Source of the DNA: Guyparkeria hydrothermalis
Lineage (GTDB): Bacteria > Pseudomonadota > Gammaproteobacteria > Halothiobacillales > Halothiobacillaceae
Length of the DNA stretch: 64,000 nucleotides
Direction of reading: 5' to 3'
Assembly: GCF_023555385.1 (NCBI RefSeq)
Contig: NZ_JAJSED010000001.1
Coordinates: forward strand, 1,240,001-1,304,000
Part shown: in pieces, positions 62,451 through 64,000 of the stretch
Layout: each line of letters opens with the position of its first letter
How positions within the stretch are numbered: position 1 is the first letter of the stretch
Notes under the pieces: generated by a model
Seen by the model: the letters and a program-made list of their open reading frames with translations, nothing else
Told to the model about the DNA's origin: nothing
Databases searched by the model: none
Position numbers and translations under genes: made by a program

Positions 62451-63785
62451 TCAGCTTGCCGCGTGCACACGAACTACCTCGGCGAGGGTTTCCGCCACGC
62501 TGCACACCTGCGTTTCGGACTCACCCTCGACCATCACGCGGATCAGCGGCTCGGTACCGGACGGGCGCAGCAACACCCGGCCACGCTCGGCCAGTTCGCG
62601 TTCGGCAGCCGCGACTGCCTCGACGATCACCGGGTCCTCGAGCGACACGGGCTGTTCGATCCGCACGTTGATCAGTGTCTGCGGCAGAATGCTCATCGGC
62701 TCGAGCAGCTCGGTCAACGAGCGGTCACGGCGCGCCATCTCGGCGAGCACCTGCAGGGCGGCGATGATGCCGTCTCCGGTGGTGTGTCGGTCGAGGCACA
62801 GCAGGTGGCCGGAGGACTCACCGCCCAGCAACCACTGCTCGCGCTTGAGCGCCTCGTGGACGTAGCGATCGCCAACCTTGGCGCGCTGGAACGGCCGACC
62901 GAGTGCCTCGATTGCCTGCTCCAGCCCGAGGTTGCTCATCAGGGTGCCGACGACGCCACCCTGATAACCCTGCTCGATACGACCGGCGGCAATGACGTAC
63001 AGCAACTCGTCGCCGTCACGAATTCCGCCATCCGCATCCACCATGATCACCCGATCGCCATCGCCATCGAACGCGATACCGAGATCGGCCTTCGACGACT
63101 GCACGGCCGCCTGCAACGTCTCCGGGTGGGTCGAGCCGACGCCCTCGTTGATATTGAAGCCGTCGGGCGCGGCGCCGATCACCTCGACCTCGGCGCCCAG
63201 CTCGGCGAAAACCCGCGGGGCGACGTGGTAAGTGGCGCCGTGGGCACAATCGACCACGATGCGCAGGCCGGCAAGGCTCATCCCGTTGGGGACGGTGCTC
63301 TTGCAGAACTCGATGTAGCGCCCGGGCGCATCCTCGATGCGGTCAGCCTTGCCCAGACGGCGGTTATCGATCACGGCCAGTTCGTGGTCGAGCAACCCCT
63401 GAATGTCGTCCTCGATCGCGTCCGGGAGCTTTTCCCCATGCGCGGAGAAGAACTTCACGCCGTTATCGTCAAAGGGATTGTGCGAGGCACTGATCACGAC
63501 CCCGGCCGAGGCGCTCAGCGTACGCGTCAGGTAGGCGATGGCCGGAGTGGGCATGGGACCGAGCAGGCGCACGTCCACGCCCGCCGCCGCGAACCCGGCC
63601 TCGAGCGCCGACTCGAACATGTAGCCGGACACGCGCGTATCCTTGCCGATCAGCACCCGCCGGCGGCCGTGATCGCCCAGCACCTTGCCGGCCGCCCAGC
63701 CCAGCTTGAGCACGAACTCGGGGGTCATGGGGTACTGCCCCACCGCCCCTCGCACGCCGTCGGTTCCAAACACCCTCGTCACCAT
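62451..63785 (-). CDS. glmM: Phosphoglucosamine mutase
   Basis: 444 residues from the ATG at 63785, which follows GAGGGAAAG. Interconverts glucosamine-6- and 1-phosphate for UDP-GlcNAc, feeding peptidoglycan and lipid A. The phosphoserine is S101 in [16 protein letters not shown], the metal site is [13 protein letters not shown], the sugar loop is [19 protein letters not shown], and the phosphate loop is [15 protein letters not shown]. Confidence 0.96.
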   Translation of the reverse strand: MVTRVFGTDGVRGAVGQYPMTPEFVLKLGWAAGKVLGDHGRRRVLIGKDTRVSGYMFESALEAGFAAAGVDVRLLGPMPTPAIAYLTRTLSASAGVVISASHNPFDDNGVKFFSAHGEKLPDAIEDDIQGLLDHELAVIDNRRLGKADRIEDAPGRYIEFCKSTVPNGMSLAGLRIVVDCAHGATYHVAPRVFAELGAEVEVIGAAPDGFNINEGVGSTHPETLQAAVQSSKADLGIAFDGDGDRVIMVDADGGIRDGDELLYVIAAGRIEQGYQGGVVGTLMSNLGLEQAIEALGRPFQRAKVGDRYVHEALKREQWLLGGESSGHLLCLDRHTTGDGIIAALQVLAEMARRDRSLTELLEPMSILPQTLINVRIEQPVSLEDPVIVEAVAAAERELAERGRVLLRPSGTEPLIRVMVEGESETQVCSVAETLAEVVRVHAAS

Positions 63786-63846
63786 CTTTCCCTCTTTATC
63801 ACCAAGCGGGCGACACCATCGCCAACCCGCATCCCAAAACGCAAAG

Positions 63847-63870
63847 ACGCCGGCATGATAGCCGGCGTCC
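63847..63870. terminator. Hairpin between the cytochrome gene and glmM
   Basis: The 9-bp stem GACGCCGGC/GCCGGCGTC with an ATGATA loop. Minus-strand reading gives the hairpin 55 bases after the cytochrome stop codon, with only TTTGCG after it, so termination would be weak. Confidence 0.5.
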
Positions 63871-63924
63871 AAGATACGTTCACCCCTACCCGACCGAAAT
63901 ATTCGGGCGGCGGGTGGTCAGGGA

Positions 63925-64000
63925 TCAGTTCCCCTCGACGTTCGGGGGCACTTCCTCGTCCGTGCCGATGGTGGCCACATAGGCCGCCAGGTTGTTGATG
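63925..64000 (-). CDS. C-terminal end of a probable c-type cytochrome (partial)
   Basis: Only the last 24 codons are inside the window: INNLAAYVATIGTDEEVPPNVEGN. The pattern NLAAYVATI is typical of the final helix of class I cytochrome c domains. The heme site lies beyond the window, so the assignment is tentative. It is on the same strand as glmM. Confidence 0.5.
   Translation of the reverse strand, partial: INNLAAYVATIGTDEEVPPNVEGN

Overview
The window is high-GC, densely packed gammaproteobacterial DNA. The best reading (inference) is a salt-tolerant, sulfur-oxidising chemolithotroph of the Halothiobacillus/Guyparkeria/Thioalkalivibrio kind. The evidence is soxCD beside molybdenum-cofactor genes, an N-type (probably Na+-coupled) ATPase operon, a complete rnfABCDGE operon, and the gammaproteobacterial rpsB-to-lpxA block. 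I saw no rRNA, tRNA, CRISPR array, insertion sequence or prophage gene. Starts were set from ribosome-binding sites and stop/start overlaps; GTG and TTG starts are frequent.

Layout. 1-4.6 kb: the end of a stand-alone PEP/pyruvate-binding-domain protein, two beta-lactamase-fold serine hydrolases on opposite strands, and a nucleotide-translocase-like carrier. 4.7-6.9 kb: a slipin/NfeD membrane pair. 7-10.5 kb (minus): moaE-moeA-moaC and moaA. 10.9-12.9 kb (plus): soxC-soxD, behind a long leader with a Cys-rich small ORF and a perfect hairpin. 13-19.7 kb (minus): atpDCQRBEFAG of an N-ATPase. 19.8-25.7 kb (minus): thrC, mtnP, hpt, nagZ, a PDC-sensor membrane protein and a dienelactone-hydrolase-like protein. 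25.8-31.2 kb (minus): rnfABCDGE. 31.4-43.1 kb: dnaQ, a YaiI-like gene, a BaiN-like flavoprotein, an MgtC/DUF4010 membrane protein, an RND pump with its adaptor, rnhA, a yafS-like methyltransferase, an MFS carrier and aroC. 43.3-46.1 kb (plus): an AMP-dependent ligase and a PLP decarboxylase resembling the exosortase-A-associated pair, with no exosortase or carrier protein nearby. 46.2-62.3 kb: rnhB, lpxB and fumC, then the minus-strand block rpsB-tsf-pyrH-frr-uppS-cdsA-dxr-rseP-bamA-skp-lpxD-fabZ-lpxA. 62.4-64 kb: glmM and the tail of a probable c-type cytochrome.

How the parts fit. The Moco genes could supply the SoxC cofactor. The N-ATPase and Rnf complex together suggest a sodium circuit beside respiration on reduced sulfur. 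mtnP and hpt form a two-step salvage from methylthioinosine to IMP. The lpx/bam/rseP/uppS/cdsA/dxr/glmM genes build the envelope. The less explained parts are the soxC leader, the orphan ligase-decarboxylase pair, the cysteine-rich insert in ThrC, and the PEP-binding/serine-hydrolase/nucleotide-carrier group at the left end.
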